Assembly (NCBI GenBank): GCA_963971575.1
Contig: OZ020616.1
Span: 58,076,907-58,140,906, forward strand
From: Liopterus haemorrhoidalis
Taxonomy: Eukaryota > Arthropoda > Insecta > Coleoptera > Dytiscidae
Direction: 5' to 3'
DNA length: 64,000 nt
The notes beneath the pieces are model-generated. The model had not been told where the DNA came from and made no database searches. It saw nothing but the letters and a program-made list of their open reading frames with translations. The position numbers and the translations under genes are program-made. Below, one piece after another: positions 16,270 through 27,868 of the stretch. The first letter of the stretch is position 1; each line of letters starts with the position of its first letter.

Positions 16270-17108
16270 ACGAAATACTCAATTATAAAAATCCTTCTGG
16301 AGCATAGTTAAATATCTACCTGAGACGCAGGAACATTTTTGACAGCAGAAGGCAAATAATTGAAGAAACATACAGCCGAGTAAAGACCGTTTTTTGACTT
16401 CTCAAATCTTATTTTAGGGAGACGAATATTGTCTTTTGAACGAACATTATAAGAATGACTTGAGGAAACGGTGACAAACTGGGCTGCGTTTTCTTTAACA
16501 TACACCAGGCAGATATATACAAATAGGCTGTACATTGACATTATTCTACATTTTTTAAAAAGTTCCTGGAGGGGACATTATTCATAATTCTAAGGGCTCT
16601 TTTTTGGATTATGAAAATGCGGGTGATCGATGAGCTAACTCCCCAATGGACTATACCGTAAGACAAACGAGACTGGAACGCGGCAAAATAAAAAATACGT
16701 AATGTTTCAAATGATACCGAAGTTTTGAGCCTGACAAAAGCGTAGATAGTTTTTTTCAGGGAAAAGGCCAAATTGCTAATGTGGTGGTGCCAACTGAGTT
16801 GCCCGTCTATATACGTATATTCCTAGGAATTTAATAGGATCACCGTACTCAAAGACTTCGTCGGTGCTGCGGTTTAGGGAAAAGATAATTTGCTGGGTCT
16901 TGCTGGCATTAAGAGTTAATTTATTTGTGGTAAACCAGTTTTTAACTTTCCCTAGGGCAGTGTCTGAAATGTCGAGTAACTCTTTTACTGATGTATGGCT
17001 TGTTAATATTATGGTATCGTCCGCATAAAGTATTACATCCGCGGAGTTATCGAAACAGATGTTAGGAAGGTCGTACAAACTCGCACCATTGGGGTCTGTG
17101 AAGAGCAA
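16270..17108 (-). pseudogene. Non-LTR retrotransposon reverse transcriptase, C-terminal half
   Basis: Three consecutive minus-strand frames make one protein with single-base frameshifts near 16,775 and 16,543. It contains the reverse transcriptase catalytic motif ILYADDTIILTSH, then KVKNWFTTNKLTLNASKTQ and FLGIYV. The thumb/linker follows (SYGIVHWGVSSS, IFIIQKRALRIM), then SHSYNVRSKDNIRLPK. The order and motifs fit a Jockey-like element. The N-terminal fingers and endonuclease are absent. Non-functional. Confidence 0.85.
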
Positions 17109-17109
17109 A

Positions 17110-17700
17110 TCTCTTCAACAGGCGCCAGCCAATCAAGTTCTTTATGTATTATTCTCCTTCATGTGGATACAGGGCGACCTCTACGACGGCTTCCCTGAGA
17201 GGTCCCCTCTAATGCCCTTCTGAAGATGTCGTTTACTACTTTCGGAGGGTATGCCCAATCCAATTCCACTTTCTTGCCTGGATTTCCAAGTAGATAAGTT
17301 TTTGTGCTATCGCTTCCCAAATATGAGTATTGGGAAAATAGTCTGTTCAAGTAATGCGAAAAATTCTGCGCAGACATCTGTTAATAAAAACTTGCAGTTC
17401 ATGGGTAATTTCTTTAGTGACTTTTCAAGTTTCGCAGCCATACATCAGAAATTTTACATTGCTTTTAAATATGCGTACCTCAGTGTTACGAGAGATCTTA
17501 TTGGATTTCCAAACTTCTTTCAATAAGCAGAACGCTTGTTGAGCTTTAAGTATTCTGTTGTTCACGTCCCTCGTAGTTCCTCCATCTCTCGTTATTGCAC
17601 TACCGAGGTAGCAGAATTCTTCCACATCTTCTAAGTCTTCGCCGTTAATGGAAAATCTGTTGATGTTATTCTGTGTTACTGTAGTGGGTATTTAAAGCCT
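17110..17700 (-). pseudogene. Second non-LTR retrotransposon fragment
   Basis: The minus-strand frame VEEFCYLGSAITRDGGTTRD, VNNRILKAQQAFCLLKEVW and YGCET, followed after frameshifts by IFRRALEGTSQGSRRRGRP, is the C-terminal region of another family of insect non-LTR elements. It abuts the preceding fragment at 17,108-17,110 in the same direction. That suggests one truncated 5' end landed in the other's 3' part. Confidence 0.8.
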
Positions 17701-17887
17701 ATCTTCACCAGGCATTTTAGAAAATTTTCATAATTTTCACACCCGAACCTGAAAACCTGTTTATTCTTGCATCTAATAAAAACTGTTATTAAACCTGAAT
17801 CTGGAACCGAACCAGAATTAACATATTGAACCTCAATCTAAATAAATTCAGTTTCAGTTCCATTTAATATATTTTCCTTTTGTTGCT

Positions 17888-17962
17888 TTGAAATTTGTTT
17901 CGAAGACGCTGAAGAAGAGAGGTCCTAATATTCCGCCCTGACAAACTCAACTGACGTAATCA
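17888..17962 (-). pseudogene. Short reverse transcriptase scrap
   Basis: The minus strand reads CQGGILGPLFFSVFET, the conserved QGGILGPLLF-type motif of non-LTR reverse transcriptase. Nothing on either side continues it, so it is a small relic. Confidence 0.5.
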
Positions 17963-18747
17963 ACATTTCTCGTTGATGATTCAGTGTCGTTAAACGAGAC
18001 AAATTTTGACCTGTTAGAAAAATAAGATTTGTGATACGAGATACTTGCGAAACCCTAAAATGTGTAAAAATTCACATATCACATCATTTTTTTTATATCT
18101 CTCTATCTTTTATCTGCGTGTTAGTATATTTCAATGGGCAGTAGGTATTCATTTCGGATATATTTTCATATTTTAACGAGTATATTTCGCTGTCTTTTTT
18201 CCGTTTCAGTTTTCAGTATTTTCTATACAATTTCATTTTTGTATAAAACTGAAAGTTAATGAACGTCTAGCGGTTAGAACGTGCCGTGGCATATGAACTG
18301 GAGAAGCAAGGGGCCTAAGAGACTCTTGAAGGAAAACGCGCGTAATGACCTACCGTAACGATCCTACAAATCGACAAAACTACCCAACCGCTTTTAAAAC
18401 ACACCTCAAAATCACTTTAAAAATACTACAATCAAATATTCAAAAATACTGCAATATCACATTTTAAAATTCAGGGTACATCATTCGCTATTAGCTCTTC
18501 AATTATCAAGGATAATAAAAATAAGCATACAGATTTAGATGGTATGAACAGGTTATTCCAAACGTTGAGTGGAACTAAATGGAATTATTATTTTTGTAAG
18601 TTGTTTGAATTACGCATATAAAAATAAAATAAAAATATTTTTCAAATAAAATTTATTTGGGGAAATGGGGGCCAGACGATAACCGTATCGAAATACCCCC
18701 ATCACCCCGAATATGTTTTATTTGAACAATATTTTTATAACTCTTTT
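17963..18747. other. Unassigned sequence
   Basis: Includes a damaged Helentron-like hairpin end near 18,040-18,090 (ACTTGCGAAACCCTAAAATG). Near 18,570 a piece (CCAAACGTTGAGTGGAACTA) related to the inverted-repeat element at 52.25 kb. No exon recognised. Confidence 0.4.
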
Positions 18748-19777
18748 TAGGGTTTTGTAGGTATGACCAAAAAACCCTTATACCGTCATTTTGTCGTCTG
18801 TCTGTTCGGTAAAAATTGTAGCCAAACGGCTAAACCTAGAGAGTTGAAATTTGGCATGCTTATACAACTCTTTGACCCGCACATAGGAAAAATACTAAAA
18901 CATCTAAAAAACATACTCCCCTAAAAATATAAACAAATATGTGCTCATCGAAAAAAAAAAATGTTTTTTTAAATTCTGAGTAGGGTATCAAATGAAAGCC
19001 CTTAGTACGTGGATTAACGATCAAAATTTTATTTTTGCAAAATAAATTATTTTGAGGCGATTTTTGCCAAAATTGTGCAAAAAAAAATTTTGTCCCACAC
19101 CCTGTAGGCCAGATGGTTTAAACTAAAAATCTGAAAAAATTGTAAGTAATGTACATTGGTGTGAACCGGAATAGTACAACATGAATTTTTGATCAGATTA
19201 TGTAAAACACAAAAAATAAGGCATTTTTTGTGTTTTTAACTAAAATATGTTAAATATTTAATTCGCTATGCAACACAGTAGATAAGTAAGCGCTCGTAGG
19301 ATAGTGCGTTTCGTCGTTGCTTTGTAATTTGCAAACTAGAGTTCGATTCCAGTCAATTTTAATTTTTATGTTTTTTTTTGCATTTTTATTTTGTTTAAAT
19401 TATTTTTTCAAAATAATTTTGGTAAATGTTGCATTTAATTTTTAAAAGCGTAAATTTAATAACCAGTGGGTAGTGTTGAAATTATAATTTAATTCTATGT
19501 TTGAATGTATACGAAATCAGAGGGCGGGGCATATAATTTAAGCAACCAATGGGAGCCATAGGCGCAATTTTCAAAATCTTAATGAACCTAGCTATATAAA
19601 AAAATACTGCACATATATATAAACTTAAATAATGGTTATCAGGCATTCGAATTAAAATTCATAAAAAAATATTTTGACATTAAAGTTATTTTGGCATCCC
19701 AAATAATCATTATTCAGTTACTAAATACCTGCGAAACCCTGAAATGTGTGAAAATTCACTCTTCACATCAATTTTTT
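18748..19777 (+). mobile_element. Helentron/HINE-like element, copy A (nearly full length)
   Basis: Starts AGGGTTTTGTAGGTATGACC after a T run and ends AAATACCTGCGAAACCCTGA, then AATGTGTGAAAATTCAC and T-rich DNA. The two ends are short asymmetric inverted repeats, with a small hairpin (GTGTGAA/TTCACAC) beyond the right one. A GTCT microsatellite sits near the left end (short here). These are features of Helentron-associated elements, known for inserting in T runs. No helicase is encoded. A tRNA-like block lies at 19,290-19,355. Confidence 0.75.
19290..19355 (+). other. tRNA-like block in copy A
   Basis: GCGCTCGTAGGATAGTGCGT resembles a 5' tRNA arm and A box; AGAGTTCGATTCCAG is a B box. Acceptor pairing is poor. 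Closest to the block in copy G. Confidence 0.55.
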
Positions 19778-19938
19778 ATTAAGGTAATAATCAAGATAAA
19801 CATAATTGTTGCCTTATCTTGTATATGTAGGTACGTTTTCATGATTACAGTAAATCATGAAATACTTTGTAGTGACGGTTGGTTTTGTGTTGGCGAAAGC
19901 TGATTTTTTTTACATTTATTTCAGATAAAAGTGTGTAA

Positions 19939-20029
19939 ACCACATTTTCGTGAGAGTGTCATCATTAAAATAAGTCGTGAACGCATGTGTGTGAGAGCCC
20001 CATTAGCGGTGCCCCCTGTCTTCAGATAA
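19939..20029 (+). CDS. Possible terminal exon of an unknown gene
   Basis: A polypyrimidine tract and acceptor (ACATTTATTTCAG, 19,912-19,924) precede an open frame reading VCKPHFRESVIIKISRERMC and on to VPPVFR, then TAA at 20,027-20,029. The region is GC-richer than its surroundings and matches no repeat in the window. There is no family recognition and no partner exon. Low confidence. Confidence 0.25.
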
Positions 20030-20322
20030 TGGGGCGGTGGTTCCACTTGACTCCCCGTCGACACCAGACTCGATGACCATTATAGCAACCCACTGTTCAA
20101 TACCCATTCAACTTCTATATTCTTTACATGAAAAAGAATAAGCGATGCATTCAAATTAATACAACAAACATATTTAAATAATAAACTCGGGATGAAATTA
20201 ATCTTAAAAATCAAATCTTAATAACTTCTTCTTCTTCTTTGGGCACTTTTGGCGTCACTCACATAAGTCCTTCATCTTGATCTGTTCATTGCCAGGTCTT
20301 TCCATGTTCCCTGTTACCAATA

Positions 20323-21641
20323 GGGGAGATGTGGGGACGGTGGCACAATTGGTACAGTGGAACATTTGAAATATCTTTGAAATATAGAATATTTTCATGT
20401 CTGTTTGGGTATATATAGGCCCCTCTGGTACTGAGAAATTATACTATCCACATTTTGAGTCTATAAATTTAAGTCCCGCCATTTATGATGAAAATGTTGA
20501 TTTGAGCTTGACAAACTAAAGTTTATCGTAACAAGAAATTTTTTATTTGAACGAGACACAACTAAATTAGTAAGAAATTTTGTATTACATGTTGTAAATT
20601 GGTCATTTGTCTACAGTGTAAAGCAATTACTAATGTTCTAAACTATATCATTTATTATATTTGATAAAATGTTCGTGAAAATAGGGTTAGGCTAACAGTG
20701 GCACACGTGTTATGTGGATACAGTGGTACACTGAGCCACTGTGTTAGAAGAACAATTCCAAGATGCGCAAAATAAAAAAGATCAGAAAATTAAAAGATAT
20801 TCTTATAAGTTCAGAAACATCTGATACTGATGTCAATATTGATGAGAATTCAAACTCAGATGATAATGTTGACTCTCAATGTGATACAGATTCAGAGAAA
20901 GAATAAAATGAAGAGCCACTCTATAGGGGAAATCATAGAAATAACGACTGACGATATTGTTGTAACATATCTCCGACGGCTGACTCTATTCTTTAAATTT
21001 ATTAAAACAAATGAAAATTACACATTTAAAAAATCAGAGCTGATAAAAGTTTTACCATCTCCTGCTCCGTCTGGTAGCACAAAACACCGTTTAGACGATT
21101 TGATTTTTATAGTAAATTTAATGAAATATAATTAACATTAAAATAAAAACTATCAAAACTTACTGCTTCCGAGGAGCTTACCAAAGTATATTTTTTTATA
21201 TTAATAATAAATTTACATTTATATATTTATATACATTATTTAATTACTTAGTAGTTTGTTCCAAAAATTTGATTTTTTTTTTTATATTATTAATTTTTCA
21301 GTATCTTTCAGATGATTTATTTTTAAAGACATTGAATTGAAGTTTCAATAAAAATTATTGATACATATACAGATTTTTTAGGTGCCTATTATATTTACTG
21401 TTCCACTGTATCCCTAATGCTGTTTCACTGTACCCTCACGTATAGGTACAGTGGCACAATTGCAGAGGTCAACAAAAATATTACTTATAAATGGCATGTG
21501 ATAAGGACATTAATTTTTAACAGGTTATTTAAACAACGACATTATAAGTATTAAGTGGCAAAAAGATTTATTTAAAAACTTCAAAATTGAAGATGTTATG
21601 TACAGAAAGCCAAAATGTTTGCCACCGTCCCACATCTCCCC
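20323..21641 (+). mobile_element. Pogo-like DNA transposon, internally deleted
   Basis: Inverted ends GGGGAGATGTGGGGACGGTG and CACCGTCCCACATCTCCCC are flanked by TA (20,321-20,322 and 21,642-21,643). The element is 1,319 bp. Inside is only the tail of a transposase (next entry). The TA duplication and the tail's motif fit the Tc1/mariner superfamily, pogo branch. Confidence 0.82.
20764..21135 (+). pseudogene. Pogo-type transposase C-terminal tail
   Basis: An acidic Ser/Asp-rich stretch (SSETSDTDVNIDENSNSDDN) ends at a stop near 20,905. A shifted frame then carries IVVTYLRRLTLFFKFIKTNE and ELIKVLPSPAPSGSTKHRLD, the small C-terminal module often found after the DDE domain of pogo/jerky-like transposases. 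The DNA-binding and catalytic parts are missing. Confidence 0.6.
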
Positions 21642-21771
21642 TACTTGTTAGATCTTCAGTCAGCTGATCTTTCCATCTCTTGCGAGGTCTCCCCACTAAT
21701 CGAAGGGTATTCAATCTTCCTTCCCATATCCTCCTAACCATTTTGTTCTCCTTCATCACGTGCCCTATTCA

Positions 21772-22381
21772 TACGGTGACCATATTTTTTTTAGGAAAAT
21801 AAAGGACATATCAGAGAAAATAAAAAAATACCTTATAAAATTCATAAGTTTATAACATTTATTACGAAAATAGTAGCATACAACAACGCATACATTAAAA
21901 TTTTAAACAATCTTAATTATTACACATACACACATTGTAAAAATTTAAATAACATTAATTTTGATACTTTTCAGTAAAATTAATTTTTTTAATAGCGCCG
22001 GTTCACGCTTTAAAAAGTCATAAAATTCCATACAGTTCATTTTAAAATTGTATTTGATGGAAATACACGCTTGGAACGTGCTTACATTTACTGTTTTTTC
22101 TTTGGTCCACATATTATTCACCAATGAAAATATTCGTTCGACGGGGGCATTAGATCCAGGGAGACAAAGAAAATTCTACGATTTTACAAATGTTTTTAAA
22201 AGCAATTGCTTTTGTTGTAAAATGTTCTATTACACCTCTATTTCTATTTAAAAATTTTAACTTTGCGACGACTTTACAAAATAAAGAACAAAACGCGTAT
22301 TTTAGAAAATAAATAAAGGTAGAGGACGGAGCAGTGAAATAAAGAACTGTCCTCTTAAATAAAGGACGTATGGTTACCGTA
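21772..22381 (-). mobile_element. hAT element remnant with 8-bp target duplication
   Basis: The ends TACGGTGACCATA and TATGGTTACCGTA are inverted repeats. They are flanked by CCTATTCA (21,764-21,771) and CCTATCCA (22,382-22,389), a 7-of-8 match. The minus strand keeps the end of a hAT transposase (next entry). 610 bp. Confidence 0.85.
21960..22170 (-). pseudogene. hAT transposase C-terminal (dimerisation) fragment
   Basis: Minus-strand reading RIFSLVNNMWTKEKTVNVST followed by NFKMNCMEFYDFLKREPALL is the conserved hATC dimerisation region (F-S-L-V-N-x-W-T-x-E-K). The zinc finger and catalytic domains are gone. Confidence 0.75.
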
Positions 22382-22389
22382 CCTATCCA

Positions 22390-23059
22390 CTGTAATCGTC
22401 TTAATAACTTATTATAAATAATAAAAAAAATCAGCTGTGACCGCTACAGAACCTACAGCTTCCAAAAACATCTGGTACGAGTATTTAGATAATTCCTGGA
22501 CCTAACAAGACCGAAGAAATTTTCCCGAAAACGATGTTGAGTTCAGTTTTCTTCAAGGTTTCATTGTTTTTTATTCACCACCAATTTTGGTGCCATTATT
22601 CAATTTTAGTTTTTATATACTTGTACGTAAGAGTCATTATTAGTTAATTTGTTATCACGCTAGGGTCTATGTCGCCATCTTGATTAGTTTCAGAAGTGTC
22701 AAATTGTGCGTCGGAGTAAGCGTTTTTTTCAATAAATAATGCAAAACAATGTTTGAAATGGTGAAAATGAAGAATAAAGATATCAAAAAGGAAATAGTGA
22801 TAGTTTTAAAGGTGAGTTTGATGTTGAATATGTTTAAATATGTTGAAAGTTTATAACCTTATCAAAACGTTTGTTAAACTAAATTTTTACGAAAGTTTCA
22901 TTACTGATTATTGTTAAATATGTTGTGTATAATAACTTATTGACCAACTTATTATTAATAAGTTGGTTCCAATATTGAGTAGTACCAATTTTGAATAATT
23001 TGTCTCAGTCCCGAAACTATCCTTTTTGACCCAGTTATGAATTTTAGAAAAAACTTTTA
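22390..23059. other. Unassigned sequence
   Basis: A slightly GC-richer stretch around 22,650-22,800 has an ATG (AAAATGAAGAATAAAG) and a GT (AAAGGTGAGT, 22,807-22,816), but no recognisable protein. Confidence 0.3.
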
Positions 23060-24360
23060 AATTTTTGTATGATTATATCTAAAAATTAAAAAATATAAGA
23101 AGTACGGTTTGGATTTTTAGGATCCTAAGGTCCTAAATGGTCTTGATTCATGCTTTGGTGCTGCTTTATATATAATTTTGGGAAATATTGAGTATCCACA
23201 TATCAACTGGAATATGACGACGATTTTATATCATCACTTGGTAGGTACCATAATTTTTTATAACCATATCTCAAAAACTATAAGAAATAGAGCCTTGCGG
23301 ATTGAATTTTTGAAATCCTTATCATTTTTTTTATCAATAAGTAATTTGTAGTCGATTTCTGTAAAGCCTCTTTTTGGTGATAGCATTTTGAAATATTTTA
23401 AGAAACGATTTTTTAATAATTTTTCATAGATATCTCAGATACTAAAAAAGATATAAGCCCTGCGGTTTGAATTTTTGAAATCTACATCTATTTTTCTATC
23501 TACAAGAAATTTCTAATTAGTAAATTTCTGTTGAGCCTTTTTTGTTTGACACAATTTTTAAATATTTTCAAAAAGAGGATTTTTATTTTACTTTTTTAAT
23601 AAATATCTCAAGAGATAGAGCCCTACGATTTGAATTTTTGAAATCCTTATCCATTTTATCATCTATAAAAATTTGTATTTAATTTCTGTAAGACCGTTTT
23701 TGTTTGACACAATTCTAAAATATTTTTAAAAACGGGATTTAGTATTTTATTTTTTTAATAGATATCTCAAAAACTATAAGAGCTAGAGCATTTTGGCATC
23801 CTCATTTTTTTATCTGTAAGAAATGTATAGCTAATTTCTGTAGTACCCTTTTTGTTTGGCACTATTTTGAAAAATGTTCAAAAAAAATTTTTTAAATTTT
23901 TTGTGATAAATATCTCAAAAACTAAAAGAAATAGGGACCTGCGGTTGACATTTTTGGAATCCTGAGTTCCTAAATAGTCTTGGGTCACATTTTGAAACAT
24001 TTTTTTTTTGTTGAAATTTTAAATTTTTCGAAAATATTTTAAAAATTTCAAAAAATTTATCTCGAAAATGGAATTAGGTAGAAATCTACGGTTTGAATTT
24101 TTAAATTCCTTGTACCCTGTTTAATACTGAAAAAAATTGAGGCTGCAATAGCCCATTTTTATTAAAAAATATGAATCCTGAAACAAAACCTTCGAAAATG
24201 GCAAAAAACAAAGGAGTATGTATACCTTTATAAAAATCTCGATTTATGAGCAAAATTTTTTATCTCAGATTTACCTCAACTTATGTATACTTATGTAATT
24301 TGAGACGTAGATCTCAAAAATAACCTCCATTTTTAGGTACGGCTTTCCGTTTTTGAGTGA
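23060..24360. repeat. Diverged tandem array, period about 150-195 bp
   Basis: The phrase TATCTCAAAAACTATAAGA, followed by AGAGCCCTGCGGTTTGAATT and TTTGAAATCC, recurs at about 23,073, 23,268, 23,431, 23,606, 23,764, 23,912 and 24,060. Copies are diverged but keep order. The array ends with CTTCGAAAATGGCAAAAAAC and AGGAGTATGTATACCTTT, which corresponds to the end of the array at 62.5 kb. No coding frame. Confidence 0.75.
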
Positions 24361-25245
24361 AGTAAAAAAAAAAAAACTTGACTATATCTCAAAACCTAGC
24401 TAAAAAGTTTTTTATCTACGACCAAAGATAATAAATATAAGTATATTAATATTTATTTATACTATATTATTATTAAAATTACCTATATGATCTTTGCTAC
24501 TACTTAATAATCGTACAATATGGACTTCATTATATGTTTGTTTAATAAAATACGTTATTAGACAAAAATATTGTTATTGTTAAAAATATTTCGTAACCCA
24601 TTCAATATGTTCATTGACCCAGTTTTGGGTCGCGACCCATAAGTTTTAAATTTTCGTATTAAAAATTTTAATTCAACTGGTGCTGCCACTGTGTTTAATT
24701 ACTGAAGCTAAAACTTTTGCTACCGCTCAATAGATGACGTAACATTCTATAATTTTATTGATCAATCTATCCTCACTGCAGGTTTAAAATGAAGTCACAA
24801 CAAAAAATAACATGAGTTACTTTATAATATGGCGAATAAACATCTTATTAGCTAGAATAATAAAGAATACTGAACAAAAAACATCAGTTAAAATTAACAT
24901 AGTCCTAGAGTTGCTAAGACGTACGTTTTATTGGTGAGTTCCATTGTTAAATTTTTTGTTAGTTTGTACCATTGTTGCTAAGCTACGACTTACGTGGTTA
25001 TAAGTTTTTCTTATATTAGTTCATCTACTATATTTAGATTTGGACAGGTAGAAAACTAAATTTTTAAATTAAATAATAAATGTACCAGAAAAATTAATAA
25101 ATTAAAATTGAAACACAGCTTCATTGTTAAGCAAAAGTTTTGTGTTTTATAATAATAAATTAAAGAAATTAATGGCTGTTTTAATAATTAAATACGTTTT
25201 TGGTTTCATGTCTGCATGTATGAGGTTTGTTTTTAAGGGGGGGGG
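24361..25245. other. Unassigned AT-rich sequence
   Basis: No element ends, exons or repeats recognised. Confidence 0.35.
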
Positions 25246-26250
25246 GTATGGTCAGAGCAGCACATTTTATAGGGGAAGTATTTTAAGATCGCAGCGCTAT
25301 TTCGGCAAACTTGGAACCTTCAAAATAGACATTCGTTACATATAAACAACGTGAATTTTACTTATGAAAAATGTTTACTGGTGGTTTTTGTAATTTTGCT
25401 ACAATATTAATACTTGTTTTTATGCAATTATATTTTTATGCAAACATTTTTTATAAAAAAAAGCGCGACACAATGTCTATTTCTGTAGTTCCTTCAATCC
25501 CACCAGATGTCATATCGCTTAGCAATTTTTCCCTATACCCATTTTCAAGATTTTTTTTTAGAAAACTGTTAATAGTAACTTGATTGGGATAGTACATACA
25601 GTAAAGAACAACCTTTGAAGAGTATCCAAAAAAAATTTTATTGAAAAATATCGAAAATTAAGCTCGTGACATGAATTTGAAATTTTCGTTCAGGACAAAG
25701 AGTTGATTTGCGGTGAGACACATAACTAATGACTGGATCATCTAAAACAAAAAAACCAAAAATATTTCGTTAGTTTATGAGTTTCTTGAGGTAACGCTGT
25801 CGAGTTTTTTCAAATATCTAGATTATTTAATTTTTGGTATAAGTTTGAGGTCAAATAAACGAAAAAAACGGATTTTTTTTTTTCGAAATTTCTGTTTTCA
25901 GTTGAAAAACTTCCATAAAAAAAAATAAGCAAGAAAAAAAAAAATATCTCGACAGCGTTACCTTAAGAAACTCATAAACTAACGAAATATTTTTGGTTTT
26001 TTTGTTTAAGATGATCCAGTCATTAGTTATGTGTCTCACCGCAAATCAACTCTTTGTCCTGAACGAAAATTTCAAATTCATGTCACGAGCTTAATTTTCG
26101 ATATTTTTCAATAAAATTTTTTTGGGATACTCTTCAAAGGTTGTTCTTTACTGTAGGTATTATCCCAATCAAGTTACTATTAACAGTTTTCTAAAAAAAA
26201 ATCTTGAAAATGGGTATAAAATGTGCTGCTCTGACCATTGAATTGCGCCC
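25246..26250. mobile_element. Long fold-back element, copy 2
   Basis: Same arms as at 362-1,103, again beginning in a G run before TATGGTCAGAGCAGCACA. Its left arm is interrupted by a 262-bp insertion (25,272-25,533). Centre near 25,860-25,930. The right tail shared with copy 1 runs to about 26,315. Confidence 0.78.
25272..25533. mobile_element. Small insertion inside fold-back copy 2
   Basis: Comparison with copy 1 and with the opposite arm shows that 262 bp starting GGGGAAGTATTTTAAG and ending GCAATTTTTCCC interrupt the arm. TATA stands on both sides (25,268-25,271 and 25,534-25,537), consistent with a TA or TATA target duplication. End repeats are only roughly inverted. Confidence 0.7.
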
Positions 26251-26367
26251 CTTAATGAATGATGGGTATATTTTGAAAAATAAAAATTATTTGTATTAGT
26301 TTTAAGCCCATTTTTGAAAATATATTATAAAAAAATTAAAATTATTACAAAGGAAAAATCATCTACT

Positions 26368-26995
26368 AAAAAAGTTGATGTGAAGTGTGAATTTTCACAC
26401 ATTTCAGGGTTTCGCAGGTATTTAGTAAGTGAATAATGATTATTTGAGATGCCAAAACAAATTTTATGTCAAAATATTTTTTTATGAATTTTAATTCGAA
26501 TGCCTAATAACATTATTTAAGTTTCTAAATATGTGCAGTATTTTTTTTTATATAGCAACGTTCATTACGATTTTGAAAATTGCGCCTATGGCTTCCATTG
26601 GTTGCTTAAATCATAAGCCCCGCCCTCTGGTTTCGTATACATTCAAAACATAGAATTAAATTATAATTTCAACACTTCCGACTGCTTATTAAATTTACGC
26701 TTTTAAAAATTAAATGCAACATTTACTAAAATATAACTAGAATTTTGACAAAATAATTTAAATAAAATGAAAATGCAAAAAAAAAACAGAAAAAATACAA
26801 GTGACAGGAATCGAACTGTAGTTTGCAAATTACGAAGTGACGACGCTACGATCTACGCTACGGGCGCTTACTTATTTACTGTGTTACATAGGGAATTAAA
26901 TATTTAACAAATTTTAGTTACACTAAGCCGGAAACGTACGAGAGGAATTTTTGATCAGATTGTATTTTTGCAAAATATGGCAAATTTTGTGTTTT
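26368..26995 (-). mobile_element. Helentron/HINE-like element, copy G (5' truncated)
   Basis: Reverse orientation: starts with the terminal hairpin TGTGAATTTTCACACATTTC and CAGGGTTTCGCAGGTATTTA. It proceeds through the conserved body (TTGCGCCTATGGCTTCCATT) and ends in diverged sequence. The tRNA-like block is at 26,802-26,868 on the minus strand and resembles that of copy A. Confidence 0.72.
26802..26868 (-). other. tRNA-like block in copy G
   Basis: On the minus strand GCGCCCGTAGCGTAGATCGT and CAGTTCGATTCCTGTC give A- and B-box-like segments. TTTGCAAACTA, shared with copies A, C and F, lies just before the B box. Confidence 0.55.
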
Positions 26996-27344
26996 TGATT
27001 TTTTTTTTTTTTCATGGTTTAATTATGGCTAATAATGTTACGGATTTTTTGTATTTATAGCTAAGATAGTGCGTGTATTTTTTTGGAATTAAAAATATTA
27101 AAAAAATAATATATTTTTTTTAATAGTTGCGAACTGAGTTACTCTCACCACACTACACTCTACACTGTAAAATATTTCTTATTAATCTAATGAAGACTTG
27201 AATACGAAGCAAATGCAGAAATAAACTCGGGGATATTTGGAAAATTATTTAAATTTGTTTAAAAAAATTAAATGTAAGCTCTTAGTTCTCAAATAACGAA
27301 TAAAAGTGATTATCAAAAAACTGTTGATTTTGATGGGATAAATA

Positions 27345-27432
27345 TAGACATCCAGTATTATATTGGCTTCTTACACCTATTAAATACCTGCAAAACCCTG
27401 AAATGTGTGAAAATTCACACTTCACTTCAATG
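27345..27432 (+). mobile_element. Helentron-like 3' end fragment
   Basis: AAATACCTGCAAAACCCTGA followed by AATGTGTGAAAATTCACAC. It is preceded by the subfamily phrase GGCTTCTTACAC shared with 51.35 kb. Confidence 0.55.
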
Positions 27433-27868
27433 TTTAATATTTCTTTAGAAATTATACTTAGAAAGTAAAAATAAATAAATAATTTCTAAAATTTTTCCAT
27501 TAGATCATCGACATTTTAGTTTTGCAAGCCTACTAGCAACCCACGTAAAGGTAAAAAATCAATAAGAAATTATTGTTTAAATAGTAACAAATTGTGCAAA
27601 TAAATAATATATTTTAATAGTTCAATCGCCTTAAATTAAATATAAAAATGATCTCACTTTATTTTATTAGGATTAAAGTATGTGGGATTAAAAAAATATT
27701 TTTTAAACTTAGTGCGTCAGAAACGAAAACAATTTTTACTTTAAATACAAATATTTACAATTGAAATGCTTTTGAAATCAAAAATATGTGGCTAGAACCT
27801 ATTAAAAATGGTTTCTAAAATTAATTTTTGGCCTTCTGCAAATGATCTTGCCAGGTATCTTCTATAAC

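Larger units (their letters stand above)
20215..21770 (-). pseudogene. Non-LTR retrotransposon 3' end, interrupted by pogo element
   Basis: Minus strand 21,770-21,644 reads VRRIWEGRLNTLRLVGRPRK and KDQLTEDLTS. It continues at 20,320 with IGNREHGKTW and a GAA-repeat tail (20,227-20,240). The two halves join exactly at the TA flanking the pogo element, so the retrotransposon was there first. Only the last part of its ORF2 remains. Confidence 0.75.
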
